DNA of 36,975 nucleotides from Verrucomicrobiia bacterium Tous-C4TDCM (GTDB taxonomy: Bacteria > Verrucomicrobiota > Verrucomicrobiia > Verrucomicrobiales > Akkermansiaceae), in NCBI GenBank assembly GCA_002304315.1, contig NEUO01000020.1:1-36975 (forward strand), in the 5' to 3' direction. Made by a program: the position numbers and the translations under genes. Positions 1 to 8,490 of this stretch are shown here, in pieces. The stretch's first letter is position 1. Every line of letters starts with the position of its first letter. The notes beneath the pieces were generated by a model. That model saw only the letters and a program-made list of their open reading frames with translations, was not told the origin of the DNA and did no database searches.

Positions 1-1267
1 CGCGCGGCTTGCGGGTGGTGAGGGCATTGGCCTCCGCGTCGCCGGGGAACTCCTCCTTGGCGGGATCCCAAGTCAGCTTGCGGCGCAGCTTGTAGCCGAT
101 GTTCGCGAGATGGCAGACCGACGCCGTCCGGTGGCCGGTCTCGACCGAACAGATCGGTTCACCGCGGGCCTTGATGCAGTCGAGCCAGTTGCGAAGGTGA
201 TCCTTTGGCCAAGGCATTGGGGAGCCCCCGGCACCCCCATCGCCAGCGATCGGGGTTGCGAGGATTTCCGCCGGATCGCCTTCGAGAAGATTCCGATCCA
301 CCCGGATCGTGCCTTTCGTGCCCTCGAAGGTGCAACCGCTCGGCCCGCCATGGAACATCTCCACGCCGTTCGCGTAGGTGAACTTCAAACCCGTCTCGCC
401 TTCCGCCGGAGGCTCGACCGACACCGGGCCGCTGGCATCCATGCCCATGGCCCACTGGGCGATGTCGAAGTGGTGGGCACCCATGTCCGCCAACATGCCG
501 CCAGCATATTCTTCATATTTGCGGAAGGCGGGGAAATGGTTGTGGATCCCCTTCGGGCAAAGCTCTTCGTGGTATCCTCGCAGCGGCGCGGGGCCAAGCC
601 AGAGATCCCAGTTCACGTTTCCCGGAGTCTCCTGATCGGGTAGATCGCAAGGCTTCGGCGAAGCGCCTACCCCGATCCGTATCGTTTTCAGATCGCCGAT
701 CGCACCCGCGCGGATCAGCTCCACCGCCTTGCGGAAACGCAGTCCGAACTCGCAGCGCTGCTGGCTGCCGGTTTGGAACACCACCTTGTTCTTTTTCACC
801 GCGTTCACCAGCAGACGCCCCTCGGCGATGGTCCGGGTCAACGGCTTTTCACAGTAGATGTCGAGTTTCCGCGCCGCTGCGGCGAGCGCCGGGTGGACGT
901 GCATGTGGTCAGGGGTCATGATCACCACCGCGTCCAGATCGTCGCGACCCAGCAACTCGCGGTAATCGACATAGGTGGCGCATCCTTTGTATCCCCCCGA
1001 CTTCGCGTCTTCGGCATAGCGCTTCTCCACGACTTCCTTCGCCCGAGCAAGCCGGGTGCCTTCGACCTCGCACACCGCCACGATCCGCACGTCCTGCTGC
1101 CGCAACGCCTGATCCATCACGCCGAAGGCGCGCTTGCCGTAGCCGATGAACGCGATGTTCAGCCGCCCGTTCGCGGGTGCGGCTCTCAGTACCGACGGAC
1201 CAAGGGCAACCGTAGCGGCGGCACCGGTGAGGAAACGACGGCGGGACAGGGAGGTGAGGATTTGCAC
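1..1267 (-). CDS. Gfo/Idh/MocA-family oxidoreductase, Tat-exported, 3' end cut by window edge
   Basis: This is an NAD(P)-dependent sugar or inositol-type dehydrogenase family member; the substrate cannot be told from sequence. The reading frame is open from 1267 to the left edge. The N-terminus carries a twin-arginine signal (SRRRFLTG, about residues 8-15), implying folded export to the periplasm. A Rossmann start follows (NIAFIGYGKRAFG), then the family motif YCEKPLT near residue 138 and the active-site region GGMLADMGAHHFDIAQW. The last visible residues (LTWDPAKEEFPGDAEAN) match the usual C-terminus of the PVC secreted subgroup, so only a few to a few tens of codons should be missing. I chose GTG 1267 because it gives a normal Tat n-region; an in-frame ATG at 1330 would add 21 unlikely residues. 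The glycine loop is GYGKRA rather than a strict GxGxxG. Confidence 0.9.
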   Translation of the reverse strand, partial: MQILTSLSRRRFLTGAAATVALGPSVLRAAPANGRLNIAFIGYGKRAFGVMDQALRQQDVRIVAVCEVEGTRLARAKEVVEKRYAEDAKSGGYKGCATYVDYRELLGRDDLDAVVIMTPDHMHVHPALAAAARKLDIYCEKPLTRTIAEGRLLVNAVKKNKVVFQTGSQQRCEFGLRFRKAVELIRAGAIGDLKTIRIGVGASPKPCDLPDQETPGNVNWDLWLGPAPLRGYHEELCPKGIHNHFPAFRKYEEYAGGMLADMGAHHFDIAQWAMGMDASGPVSVEPPAEGETGLKFTYANGVEMFHGGPSGCTFEGTKGTIRVDRNLLEGDPAEILATPIAGDGGAGGSPMPWPKDHLRNWLDCIKARGEPICSVETGHRTASVCHLANIGYKLRRKLTWDPAKEEFPGDAEANALTTRKPR

Positions 1268-1445
1268 GGGAGAAACTACGTGATCCGTCACCCGATGTTT
1301 CAAGACGGAAGGCCACCTGGGGCGTGACATTCCACCCGCTGGGACCACTGGTCCTCAGACCGGCAGAATGGTCCCCGCAGCCCCCCCCTAAAAGCCAGCA
1401 TCCCCGAAAGAACCCGAATCGAACTCCATCTACCCCCCCATCCGA

Positions 1446-4400
1446 TCACCCCACCTCTACTCCCCTCCGCAACTTCGTCGAAAGCAAGCAACACCTCACC
1501 GGCACCCCGCCAAACGCCTTCGCCATGACCTCCCGGTAAGCCTCCATCTGCCCGGCATAGCGCTCGACCAGTTGTCCGGAGCTCTCCACCGCATCCGTCT
1601 TGTAATCGATCACCTCGACGCACTCCACCCGCCCATCGCCATCGCGGATAACATGCAGCCGGTCCACGATTCCGCTCAGCCACTTCCCTCCAAGGATCGC
1701 CTCCACCGCTTGCTCCCGGAACAGTTCCACGCTCCGCCCTCCACGCTCGAAAAGCCGACGGATCTCCGACAGTTCTAGTAATTCGCCCACCAGACTCCCC
1801 GCATCGTCCGTCGGCAAAACCGGAGCCTCTTCATCGATCCACCCAACCGCCTCGAACGCCGCGTGCACCGCGCTGCCGAATGCCATCCCGGTCGGCGACG
1901 CGACGATTCCCGACGATTCCTTCTTCGCGCCGGACGGCGTGGTGCGCTCCCGCTGCGGCACAGCTGCGGCCAGGCGAGGCGAAGGCGACTTGATCACGGT
2001 CTCGCGAACTGAGACCTCCCGCCACCACGACGGATCGCCGGATTGGAAGAGCACCTCACCCGTTCCGCCGGACGCTTGCGCGATCCAGTTCGCCATCGAA
2101 GCCCAGCCTTCCGGATCCTTCCGCGACTTCGGGACCTCCGGCAGCAGGACGTAAAGCCCGCGCTTGGCCCGGGTCAGCGCGACGTAGAGCACGCACATCG
2201 CCTCGTAGCGTTGGTCGTCCGCCCATGCTTCTTCCACCACCGAAATCGCCGGCACCATGCCACGGACCCACGCCGGCGGAGGCTCTAACAACCAGGGCCG
2301 CCCTTCATGACTGCCGCGTGCGACCTCGAAGTCGCCGTGATTCGGCACCTGCGAATCCTCAATCTCCGGCAGCACCACGACATCGAAGCCGAGTCCCTTC
2401 GACTTGTGGACCGTCAGCACCTGCACCGCCGCCGCGCCCGGGCTCTGCGGGATTTCCAAATCAGCGATCCAGCGCGCCGCTTCACGCGGGGTGCCGGAGC
2501 CCGCGGCATCGAATTCCGCCAGCGCCCCGATCACATCTCCCGCCCGACGCCTCGAAAAATCCGAGAGTTCCTCCCACAGCGGCTCGATCAGACCTTCCAC
2601 CGTCGACGCGAATCCCCGTTCCCGTGCTTCCTTCAACAGCCCCTCCCACACCGCCTGCCATGCCGTGCCGAAGCGTGCCTCCAGCACCGCCGACAGTGGC
2701 GACATCGCCACCACCTGCCGCGCGAACGCGTCCGCCGGATCCGCCAGCCAGCGGACCAGATGCAGCAAGGCCACGCCCGGCGCGTTGTCGGCCACCGGCT
2801 GGCGGCGGCCTTCCTCGATCACGTCGAAGCCATGCTCGCGCAGCAGCGACGCCACCGCCCTGACTTGCGCGTTCGTCCGCACCAGCACACCGCAGGTTAG
2901 ATTCCGCTCCCCGACGCCGATCTCCCGCAGCAAAGCCACCAGTCGATCATCCCGATCGTCCTTCGCCACCACTTCGACCCGCGACTCGCCGCTGACCTGC
3001 GGCTTGGCGGAGACATGCTCCTCCCACGGCCAGCGCTTCGCCATCTCATCGCCGAACAGCCCGCCGATGGTCGCGACATCGCCGCACACCGCGTTCACCA
3101 GATCCAGCACCGCCGGGCACGAGCGCCACGAGTCGGGCATCGTGCGCAGCGCCAGATGCTCGTTCGTGCCGTAGCGCCGCTCGACCTCGTCGAACAAGGT
3201 CACATCGCCGCCGCGCCAGCCGTAGATCGCCTGCTTGCGGTCGCCGACGACGAACAAGGAGCCGTCCTCCCGCGTCGCCGCTTCATCGAGCAGCGGCACG
3301 ATGCCGTCCCACTCCGCCCGGCTGGTGTCCTGGAACTCGTCGAGCAGCCAGTGGTCGTAGCGGGCGTCCAGCCGGAAATCCACGGCCTCGCGCCGCACCC
3401 GCGACTCCTCGTCGCGTGTCCAGCGGCCCATCAGCAGCTTGACGTCGTCGAACCCTAACAGCCCCTTCCGCCGCAGACGTCGCTCGCATTCACCGTCGAG
3501 GTGCGACACCAGCTCCGCCACCGCCCGGGTGCGGGCCACCGCCGCCGACAGTTCGCAGCCGGCGAGCAGACGGAACAGCTCGCGCCACTTCGCCGAGGCC
3601 GCCGGCGAAAAGCGCAGCGTCTTCCGATTGTAGGCGACCTCGATCTCACCCTCGCCCGGCAATGCCTCCAGCAGGCGATCAAACAAAGCCCCCGCCTTGG
3701 CAATCCGGCCGCTGCCGACGGTGTGCGCTTCAAAGAGGTCCAACAGCTTCTCCACCGCGTCCGGGCAATCCCCCTGCCGCAGCACTCCCAGCAGGGCCCG
3801 CTTGTCACTTTCCCACGCCTCGACCTCCGGCAAATCCCCGAACACCGCCCCGCCGCCCCAGCCTTCCAGCCCGATCCCCGCCTTCCACCAGCCGTGCCAG
3901 TGGCCGAGGAACTTCTCAAGATCCCGCAACACCCCCTGCCCTTCCTTTCCCAGCGTCGCGCGCCGGAAGGCCTGCAGGAAATCCTCCGCCCCGCCATGCT
4001 CCAGCGCGTCGCCCAGCACCTCCGCGAGGATGTCGGCCATCGCCGCTTCGAACTTCGGCCCTTCAATCAGCTCGAAAGTCCCGCCGGTCAGCCCCAGCTC
4101 GTACTGGAACCCTCGTACTACGCGGGCGAAGAAGCCGTCCATCGTCCCAAGTTGGAAAGTCGGCAAAGCCCGCACCACCCGCGCCAGCACCGGTGCCACC
4201 GGAAAAATCGTGCCGATCTGTGCACACAGCTTCGCCGCCTCGGCCGGATCCGCCGCGCAGGCCGCCAGCTTCGACAGCACCGAGTCGGCAAATTCGCCCG
4301 CCGCCTTGCGGGTGAAGGTCAGCGCGACGATCCGCGCGGGATCGACCTCCTGAGCGCCGATCAGCCCGATCACCCGGTTGCCGAGTTGGAAGGTCTTCCC

Positions 4401-4457
4401 CGATCCCGCCGACGCGAGGATCATGAGGTTCTTCGAAAGGATGCCCGGCACGCTCAT
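1446..4457 (-). CDS. addA: AddA-type UvrD/PD-(D/E)XK helicase-nuclease
   Basis: This is the helicase-nuclease subunit of an AddAB/RecBCD-like complex that resects double-strand breaks for RecA. From the chosen ATG the protein has 1003 residues. SF1A motifs appear in order: Walker A ASAGSGKT (15-22), LTFTRKAAGEF (46-56), Walker B WLLDEFQD (370-377), GDRKQAIYGWRGG (405-417), TVHKSKG (682-688) and ALTRAKR (760-766). The C-terminus has a RecB-type nuclease: GSAVHAAFE (His about 865), then VIDYKTD with the catalytic Asp-x-Lys near 951, then QMEAY. ATG 4457 is preferred over ATG 4475 because it follows a strong Shine-Dalgarno (GGGAGGTG, 4 bases upstream) and forms an ATGA overlap with addB, implying translational coupling. 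AddA rather than RecB is inferred from the AddB-like partner and the absence of RecC/RecD. Confidence 0.9.
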   Translation of the reverse strand: MSVPGILSKNLMILASAGSGKTFQLGNRVIGLIGAQEVDPARIVALTFTRKAAGEFADSVLSKLAACAADPAEAAKLCAQIGTIFPVAPVLARVVRALPTFQLGTMDGFFARVVRGFQYELGLTGGTFELIEGPKFEAAMADILAEVLGDALEHGGAEDFLQAFRRATLGKEGQGVLRDLEKFLGHWHGWWKAGIGLEGWGGGAVFGDLPEVEAWESDKRALLGVLRQGDCPDAVEKLLDLFEAHTVGSGRIAKAGALFDRLLEALPGEGEIEVAYNRKTLRFSPAASAKWRELFRLLAGCELSAAVARTRAVAELVSHLDGECERRLRRKGLLGFDDVKLLMGRWTRDEESRVRREAVDFRLDARYDHWLLDEFQDTSRAEWDGIVPLLDEAATREDGSLFVVGDRKQAIYGWRGGDVTLFDEVERRYGTNEHLALRTMPDSWRSCPAVLDLVNAVCGDVATIGGLFGDEMAKRWPWEEHVSAKPQVSGESRVEVVAKDDRDDRLVALLREIGVGERNLTCGVLVRTNAQVRAVASLLREHGFDVIEEGRRQPVADNAPGVALLHLVRWLADPADAFARQVVAMSPLSAVLEARFGTAWQAVWEGLLKEARERGFASTVEGLIEPLWEELSDFSRRRAGDVIGALAEFDAAGSGTPREAARWIADLEIPQSPGAAAVQVLTVHKSKGLGFDVVVLPEIEDSQVPNHGDFEVARGSHEGRPWLLEPPPAWVRGMVPAISVVEEAWADDQRYEAMCVLYVALTRAKRGLYVLLPEVPKSRKDPEGWASMANWIAQASGGTGEVLFQSGDPSWWREVSVRETVIKSPSPRLAAAVPQRERTTPSGAKKESSGIVASPTGMAFGSAVHAAFEAVGWIDEEAPVLPTDDAGSLVGELLELSEIRRLFERGGRSVELFREQAVEAILGGKWLSGIVDRLHVIRDGDGRVECVEVIDYKTDAVESSGQLVERYAGQMEAYREVMAKAFGGVPVRCCLLSTKLRRGVEVG

Positions 4458-7156
4458 GCCGCACCTCCCTGCCATGCCACGGTTTCATCCAGCGAGCGTC
4501 CCAGCGAAAGCACCGCGTAGTCGTCGTATTCCGCCTTCTCCGCCGGCGGCCAAAAGACCCGTTCGCGGACCTTGCCGATCACCCAGCGCGCGCAGGCCTC
4601 CGCGGAGTCGCGGTCGGCTTTCGAGAAATCGTCCCACAGCGCAAGCTTCACGTCGCCCTCGGTCGCCCCGAGCGCGAAATAGCCGAGTTTGTCGATGTCC
4701 CCCAGCGCCACCGAGTAGAGCGCCACCTGCAAATTCTTCCACCGCTTCGGCTTGCCGTCGGCTCCCGTGCACAGGATCTCCGGCACGTTCTCCAGATGCG
4801 CTGGAAAGCGGGTGTTCGCCGTGACGCCCGTACGGTGCGCCGTTTCCACCGCGCCCGCCGCCGCGCCGGTCTTGTAATCGAGAACCCGCCGCCGCCCGTC
4901 GTCGTGGCGCTCGATCCGGTCGACCCGGCCGACCAGCGTCAGCCCGTCGATCTCGATCTCGAATTTCTTCTCCACCTCCTCGATCCGCCAGCCCGAGGCC
5001 CGCTCGACCGCCTGCACCCGCGCGAACCACGACAGCCGCTGCCGCATCGACTCGCGCTGGATCCGCACCGCCAGCGGGACCTTCGCGCCGAAGCGCTCGG
5101 CGATCACCCGTTCCAGCGCCGCGTGCACCCAGGCCTCGATCGCCTCGGTTTTCGAGAAATCCTTCGCCTCCTCATCCAGCGCCCAGCGCTCCAACACCAC
5201 GTGCGCCACGTTGCCGAAATCGCGGGCATTCCACTCCACCCGTTCCGGCTCCGGCGCGCTGATGCCAACCACGTGCTTGAGATAGTAGCGGAAGGGACAC
5301 GCGAGGTAATCGGCGAACGAGGTCACGCCCATCCGCGGCACCTTGTCGATCACCCGCGGCCGCCACTTCCACGCCTCGTCGAGCGTCCACGCCAGCGACG
5401 AATCCGGCGGCTCGATCTCGCGGAAAAGCAACTTCACCCGCGCCGGCAGATCTTCCTCCTCCGCCGCCAGCAGCAAGCGCGAGGGCAACAGCACATCGCC
5501 ACCCTCTCCGGTCTTCGCCAACAGCAGATCCACCCGTCCGCCAGAGCGCCGCGACTCGATCATCGCCGTCAGCAAATACGCGTCGCGGGCCGCCCGCGTG
5601 GCATCGTGCGACAGCCCTAACAGCCGCCGCGATCCCTCAGGCAGCCACGCGTCCGTGCTCGCCCGGCCCGGCACCAGCCCTTCGTTCATCCCGCAGACGA
5701 CCAGATGCCGGCCCGGTTCGTGGAAAAGCTCCAGCCAGCCTTGGACGTCGAGCACGCGGTCGTCCGGCGCCGCCGCGACCGCCTCCGGCAAGGTCACCCG
5801 CAGCAGGTCGATCCAGAACCCCGGATCGCGCTTCACTTCCACCGCCGTCCTCGCGGTCGCGTCCAGCCATTCGACGACCGCCGCGCTTTGCTCGCCCCGC
5901 GGATCGATCCTCTCTAACAGACGCCGCATCCCCACATGGAAACCTTCGCCGAGAAAGGTCGCGCGCCGCCGGTCGAGCGCCTCCAGCGTTTCCTCCGCCA
6001 GCTTCAGCCCTTCCGGATCACGCGTCGTCAACTGCGCCACCCGCGTCACATCCTCCCGCTCCCGCGCCAGCCACTGGTCGCGCGCCGCCGACAGCGCCAC
6101 CACCCGCTGCGCCCGCTTGCCGCCGACCAGCACGCCGCTTTCCGGAAAGCCTAACAGATCGATCGCCGCCGCCGCTCCCGGCTGCGACACATACTGCCGC
6201 CACGCCCCGAGCCACCCGGCCAGCGGTGACGGCGGGACCTGCGACGGATCGTGCAGCTTCCACCCGCCGCGCCCGAAGGCCCGCACCAGTTCGCCCGCCG
6301 TCGACTCGTCGGCCGAGCCCAGCGCCAGCTCGTCCGACGGCGTCGCCGCCGCCACCCGGCCCAGCGCCTCCGCCGCCTGCTGCCTCGGATCCGCGGTCAA
6401 GATCACGCTGCCCGAGCTGTCGTCCGGCCACGCGATCGGCCGCGTCGTCCACGATTCCACCGGCTGTCCCGCTTCGTCAAAATCCGCCGCCCTTTCCTCT
6501 GGCGCGCCGACCAACACCGTCACCGGTAGCTCCGCTTGCAAGACCCGCCGCAACGCCGCCGCCGCCAGGTCCGGCACCCCGGCGAGCACGATCCCTTTCA
6601 CTCCCGCAGCCACCTCAAATTCCCCGCGCGCCAGCAGCCGGCTGCGACTCCGCAAACCCCACTGCCCCAGCCGCTGCTCGACCTTCGTTTCCAGTTTCGC
6701 CAGCGCCTCCCAGCGCTCCGCCTCCACCGTGCTCGACAGCCGCCGCGCGGCATCGGCCAAGGTCAGCGCGTTCTCCTGCAAGCTCGCCCGTACTCCCGCC
6801 AGCGACCGCGCCAAGCCCAGCGCCCAGCCGGCGGACTCGCCTTCACCCGGCGGCACCGGAAAGGCCGCGGCGAAGGGCTCCCAGTCGCGAACCGCCTCCA
6901 AAGTCTCCACCCACGCCAGCAGCTCAAGCGCTTCTGGTGCCGCGTCGTCCGTCCTCAGAAAATGTCCCGGCGTCACCACCCTCGGCGCCAGCAGCGCCCC
7001 CGCCGACTCTGCCAGTGCCTCGCGCAAGCGCCGTCCCGCCTGCGCCGTCGGCACCACCAGCAGCAGCCCCGGCAGCTCGTCGCGCCGCGCCAGCAGCCAA
7101 TCCGTCAGCAACCCGAGAAAAGGCCGGTCCCAGCCCAGAAAAACGCGCTCCGCCAT
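4454..7156 (-). CDS. addB: AddB-like PD-(D/E)XK nuclease subunit
   Basis: This is the partner subunit of the helicase-nuclease encoded just downstream (ATGA overlap). The 900 residues begin with RVFLGWDRPFLGLLTDW, a degenerate helicase-like half without an obvious Walker A, as expected for AddB/RexB proteins. The C-terminal nuclease starts at VTSFADYLACPFRYYLK (612-626) and has the family motifs: His652 (FGNVAHVVLE), Asp746 (VGRVDRIE), Asp760-x-Lys762 (VLDYKTG) and Gln810 (LQVALYS). AddB enzymes of the Bacillus type bind a 4Fe-4S cluster with one Cys before the nuclease and a CX2CX5C cluster after it. Here Cys620 is present, but no CX2C pair is seen near the C-terminus (only Cys796 and Cys855), so the cluster is probably absent. 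Family assignment is firm; orthology to B. subtilis AddB is less so. Confidence 0.85.
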   Translation of the reverse strand: MAERVFLGWDRPFLGLLTDWLLARRDELPGLLLVVPTAQAGRRLREALAESAGALLAPRVVTPGHFLRTDDAAPEALELLAWVETLEAVRDWEPFAAAFPVPPGEGESAGWALGLARSLAGVRASLQENALTLADAARRLSSTVEAERWEALAKLETKVEQRLGQWGLRSRSRLLARGEFEVAAGVKGIVLAGVPDLAAAALRRVLQAELPVTVLVGAPEERAADFDEAGQPVESWTTRPIAWPDDSSGSVILTADPRQQAAEALGRVAAATPSDELALGSADESTAGELVRAFGRGGWKLHDPSQVPPSPLAGWLGAWRQYVSQPGAAAAIDLLGFPESGVLVGGKRAQRVVALSAARDQWLAREREDVTRVAQLTTRDPEGLKLAEETLEALDRRRATFLGEGFHVGMRRLLERIDPRGEQSAAVVEWLDATARTAVEVKRDPGFWIDLLRVTLPEAVAAAPDDRVLDVQGWLELFHEPGRHLVVCGMNEGLVPGRASTDAWLPEGSRRLLGLSHDATRAARDAYLLTAMIESRRSGGRVDLLLAKTGEGGDVLLPSRLLLAAEEEDLPARVKLLFREIEPPDSSLAWTLDEAWKWRPRVIDKVPRMGVTSFADYLACPFRYYLKHVVGISAPEPERVEWNARDFGNVAHVVLERWALDEEAKDFSKTEAIEAWVHAALERVIAERFGAKVPLAVRIQRESMRQRLSWFARVQAVERASGWRIEEVEKKFEIEIDGLTLVGRVDRIERHDDGRRRVLDYKTGAAAGAVETAHRTGVTANTRFPAHLENVPEILCTGADGKPKRWKNLQVALYSVALGDIDKLGYFALGATEGDVKLALWDDFSKADRDSAEACARWVIGKVRERVFWPPAEKAEYDDYAVLSLGRSLDETVAWQGGAA

Positions 7157-7247
7157 GCCTCCATCTCTTGCCCGCAGCGCGGTGCGGGCGAAAGCAAAAG
7201 TTTCTTAATCTACCGTCACCCCACGCTTGTCCCACGCCGCCCGAATC

Positions 7248-7544
7248 TCACCAAAAGATGTTCCTGAGCCACGACAGCTTGTAGGCCTTCGTCTTCAGCG
7301 GCAGGAACATGAACTCCTCCCGTCCGGCGACGTAGAGCTTGAGAATCGGCTTCGACCCGAAGTCGTCGACCTTCACCAGCAGTGTCTTCCCCGGCTTCAA
7401 GCGGTCGACGTATCCCGCGACCCTCCCGTCCTGATAAATCACCAGCTTCTGGGAGACGCCGGTGTCGTTCTTGATCCCAATGTTCGCGGCTTGGGCAGCT
7501 AGGGCTTGAAAAAGGAACAGGGCGGTGATGGCGAGCGTTTTCAT
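7248..7544 (-). CDS. small secreted protein of unknown function
   Basis: This encodes 98 residues from ATG 7544: a clear Sec signal peptide (MKTLAITALFLFQALAAQA) followed by about 79 mature residues rich in beta-forming and basic residues (LVIYQDGRVAGYVDRLKPGK). It ends in an aromatic tail (SWLRNIFW). An upstream in-frame ATG at 7577 would put eleven extra residues before the signal and was rejected. There are no cysteines and no motif I recognise. It lies 91 bases downstream of the addB start on the same strand, but the gap and its own signal sequence argue for separate function. A small beta-sandwich periplasmic protein is plausible; nothing more can be inferred. Confidence 0.65.
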   Translation of the reverse strand: MKTLAITALFLFQALAAQAANIGIKNDTGVSQKLVIYQDGRVAGYVDRLKPGKTLLVKVDDFGSKPILKLYVAGREEFMFLPLKTKAYKLSWLRNIFW

Positions 7545-7603
7545 GGGATCCGTGAGACGACGGGAAGGGAAAGGCATTCATGCGAATGTCAAAGGAGAAT
7601 TCC

Positions 7604-7671
7604 CCCTGTAGCGGCCGTCTATGACCGCCGCACTTTGTAAACGAAGCCACCCCGGCCGCCCGCTTCATCCA
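7604..7671. repeat. REP-like repeat, copy 1
   Basis: This is a 68-base unit, repeated at 7697-7764 with two mismatches. It contains an imperfect palindrome: GCGGC and GCCGC outer arms, one C/C mismatch, GTC and GAC inner arms and a TAT loop (7611-7631). It lies in non-coding DNA between two minus-strand genes. The palindrome and intergenic location resemble REP elements; mobility or function is not shown. Confidence 0.75.
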
Positions 7672-7696
7672 TAAGGACGAACCCACCCTCCCGTCG

Positions 7697-7764
7697 CCCT
7701 GTAGCGGCCGTCTATGACCGCCGCACTTTGCTAACGAAGCCACCCCGGCCGCCCGCTTCATCCA
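7697..7764. repeat. REP-like repeat, copy 2
   Basis: This is the second copy of the 68-base unit, 93 bases downstream of copy 1 and in the same orientation. It differs at two adjacent-region positions (TTTGCTAACG here versus TTTGTAAACG in copy 1). The 25 bases between copies are unrelated to the unit. Confidence 0.75.
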
Positions 7765-7907
7765 CGGAAGGAAACTTCAGCGGGAGTTCATTCTGGCAAA
7801 TCGACGCGAATGACATTAGCGGAAGTTCAGCGCCGGAATTCGCCATGATGCCAACCGAGGACGAACTTTCCAAATGCGTTACGAGATTGAACCGGGCATG
7901 ACGTTGG
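7765..7907. other. intergenic DNA without a recognisable gene
   Basis: Together with the two repeats this makes a roughly 360-base non-coding stretch between the small secreted protein and yoeB. I see no signal peptide, family motif, convincing promoter or terminator. Two short similar phrases (CTTCAGCGGGAGTTC and GGAAGTTCAGCGCC) are too short to interpret. Confidence 0.6.
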
Positions 7908-8168
7908 TCACGGGTCATAGTGAAAACGACATTGCAGGATCACCACCGCGTCGCCATCCACACGATACACTAGCCGATGCTCCTGTGTGATCCTCCGCGA
8001 CCACCACCCCCGCAAATTTCCCTTCAGGGGTTCGGGCTTCCCAATCCCCGAGAACGGACTCCGCAAGGTATCGCGGATCAACTCGTTGACCCGCCCGAGG
8101 ATCTTCCGGTCGATTTCCTGCCAGTGGAGATAATCGCCCCAGCCGCCCGGCAGCCAAGTCAGTCGCAT
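7908..8168 (-). CDS. yoeB: YoeB-family toxin (ribosome-dependent mRNA interferase)
   Basis: This is a type II toxin that cleaves mRNA in the ribosomal A site. The 86 residues align along the full length with E. coli YoeB: start MRLTWLPGGWGDYLHWQ, the conserved block GKPEPLKGNLRGWWSRRI (about 43-60), then TQEHRLVYRV and the C-terminal RFHYDP. The residues usually considered catalytic (the Glu of TQEH, the Arg of HRLVY and the penultimate His-Tyr) are all present. It overlaps the upstream antitoxin gene by 10 bases in another frame, which couples translation. The gene looks intact and functional. Confidence 0.95.
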   Translation of the reverse strand: MRLTWLPGGWGDYLHWQEIDRKILGRVNELIRDTLRSPFSGIGKPEPLKGNLRGWWSRRITQEHRLVYRVDGDAVVILQCRFHYDP

Positions 8169-8410
8169 AGCTCGCCCGCTTGGGTCTTCCCAGCCTCGTA
8201 GTCCGCCAGCCCTTGCCGGATCCGCTCGGCATTCGCCGGGGTCGACAACAGATGAAGCGTCTCCTCCATCGCCGAGTATTCCTCTTCCGCCAGCATGACC
8301 ACTGTCCCCGAGCCATTTCGCGTGATCGTGATCGGCTCGCGATCCCGCACAGCGGATTCCATCAGGGCCGACAGTCGGTTGCGCGCGTCGGTGTAGGAAA
8401 CCGTCTTCAT
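8159..8410 (-). CDS. yefM: YefM/Phd-family antitoxin
   Basis: This antitoxin and autorepressor pairs with the YoeB toxin encoded immediately downstream. It has 83 residues. The N-terminal half is the Phd/YefM DNA-binding fold (MKTVSYTDARNRLSALMES, then PITITRNGSGTVVMLAEEEY), and the C-terminal half is the acidic toxin-binding tail (ADYEAGKTQAGELCD). The start at 8410 is the only sensible one. A 14-base perfect palindrome overlaps a TTGACA box 30 bases upstream, fitting conditional autoregulation by the antitoxin-toxin complex. Confidence 0.95.
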   Translation of the reverse strand: MKTVSYTDARNRLSALMESAVRDREPITITRNGSGTVVMLAEEEYSAMEETLHLLSTPANAERIRQGLADYEAGKTQAGELCD

Positions 8411-8429
8411 GGCCGGAAGGAATCATCCG

Positions 8430-8445
8430 GACAGAATTCTGTCAA
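8430..8445 (-). promoter_or_regulatory. yefM-yoeB promoter -35 box overlapping a 14-bp palindromic operator
   Basis: GACAGAATTCTGTC at 8430-8443 is a perfect palindrome. The sequence read on the minus strand is TTGACAGAATTC, so a consensus -35 box (8445-8440) sits inside the left arm. No good -10 hexamer is obvious at 16-18 bases spacing. The location 20 bases upstream of the antitoxin ATG is where a Phd/YefM operator is expected. Confidence 0.6.
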
Positions 8446-8490
8446 GATCCCAGCCCAAGCTTCCCTACCCGTCCAGTGCGGGTCTGAGCG

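Noticed and set aside
1331..1445. Terminator or promoter between addA and the oxidoreductase
   Set aside because: The 115 bases are C/A-rich without a stable stem plus T-run or a clear -35/-10 pair.
3501..4520. Plus-strand open frame opposite addA
   Set aside because: Antisense shadow; no start context or family motif, while the minus strand encodes the helicase.
5343..7208. Long plus-strand open frame opposite addB
   Set aside because: Ser/Arg/Pro-rich low-complexity translation caused by the GC-rich antisense of a real gene; addB has clear motifs in the other direction.
7604..7764. Two repeats considered as CRISPR
   Set aside because: Only two long copies, no cas genes and an internal REP-like palindrome.
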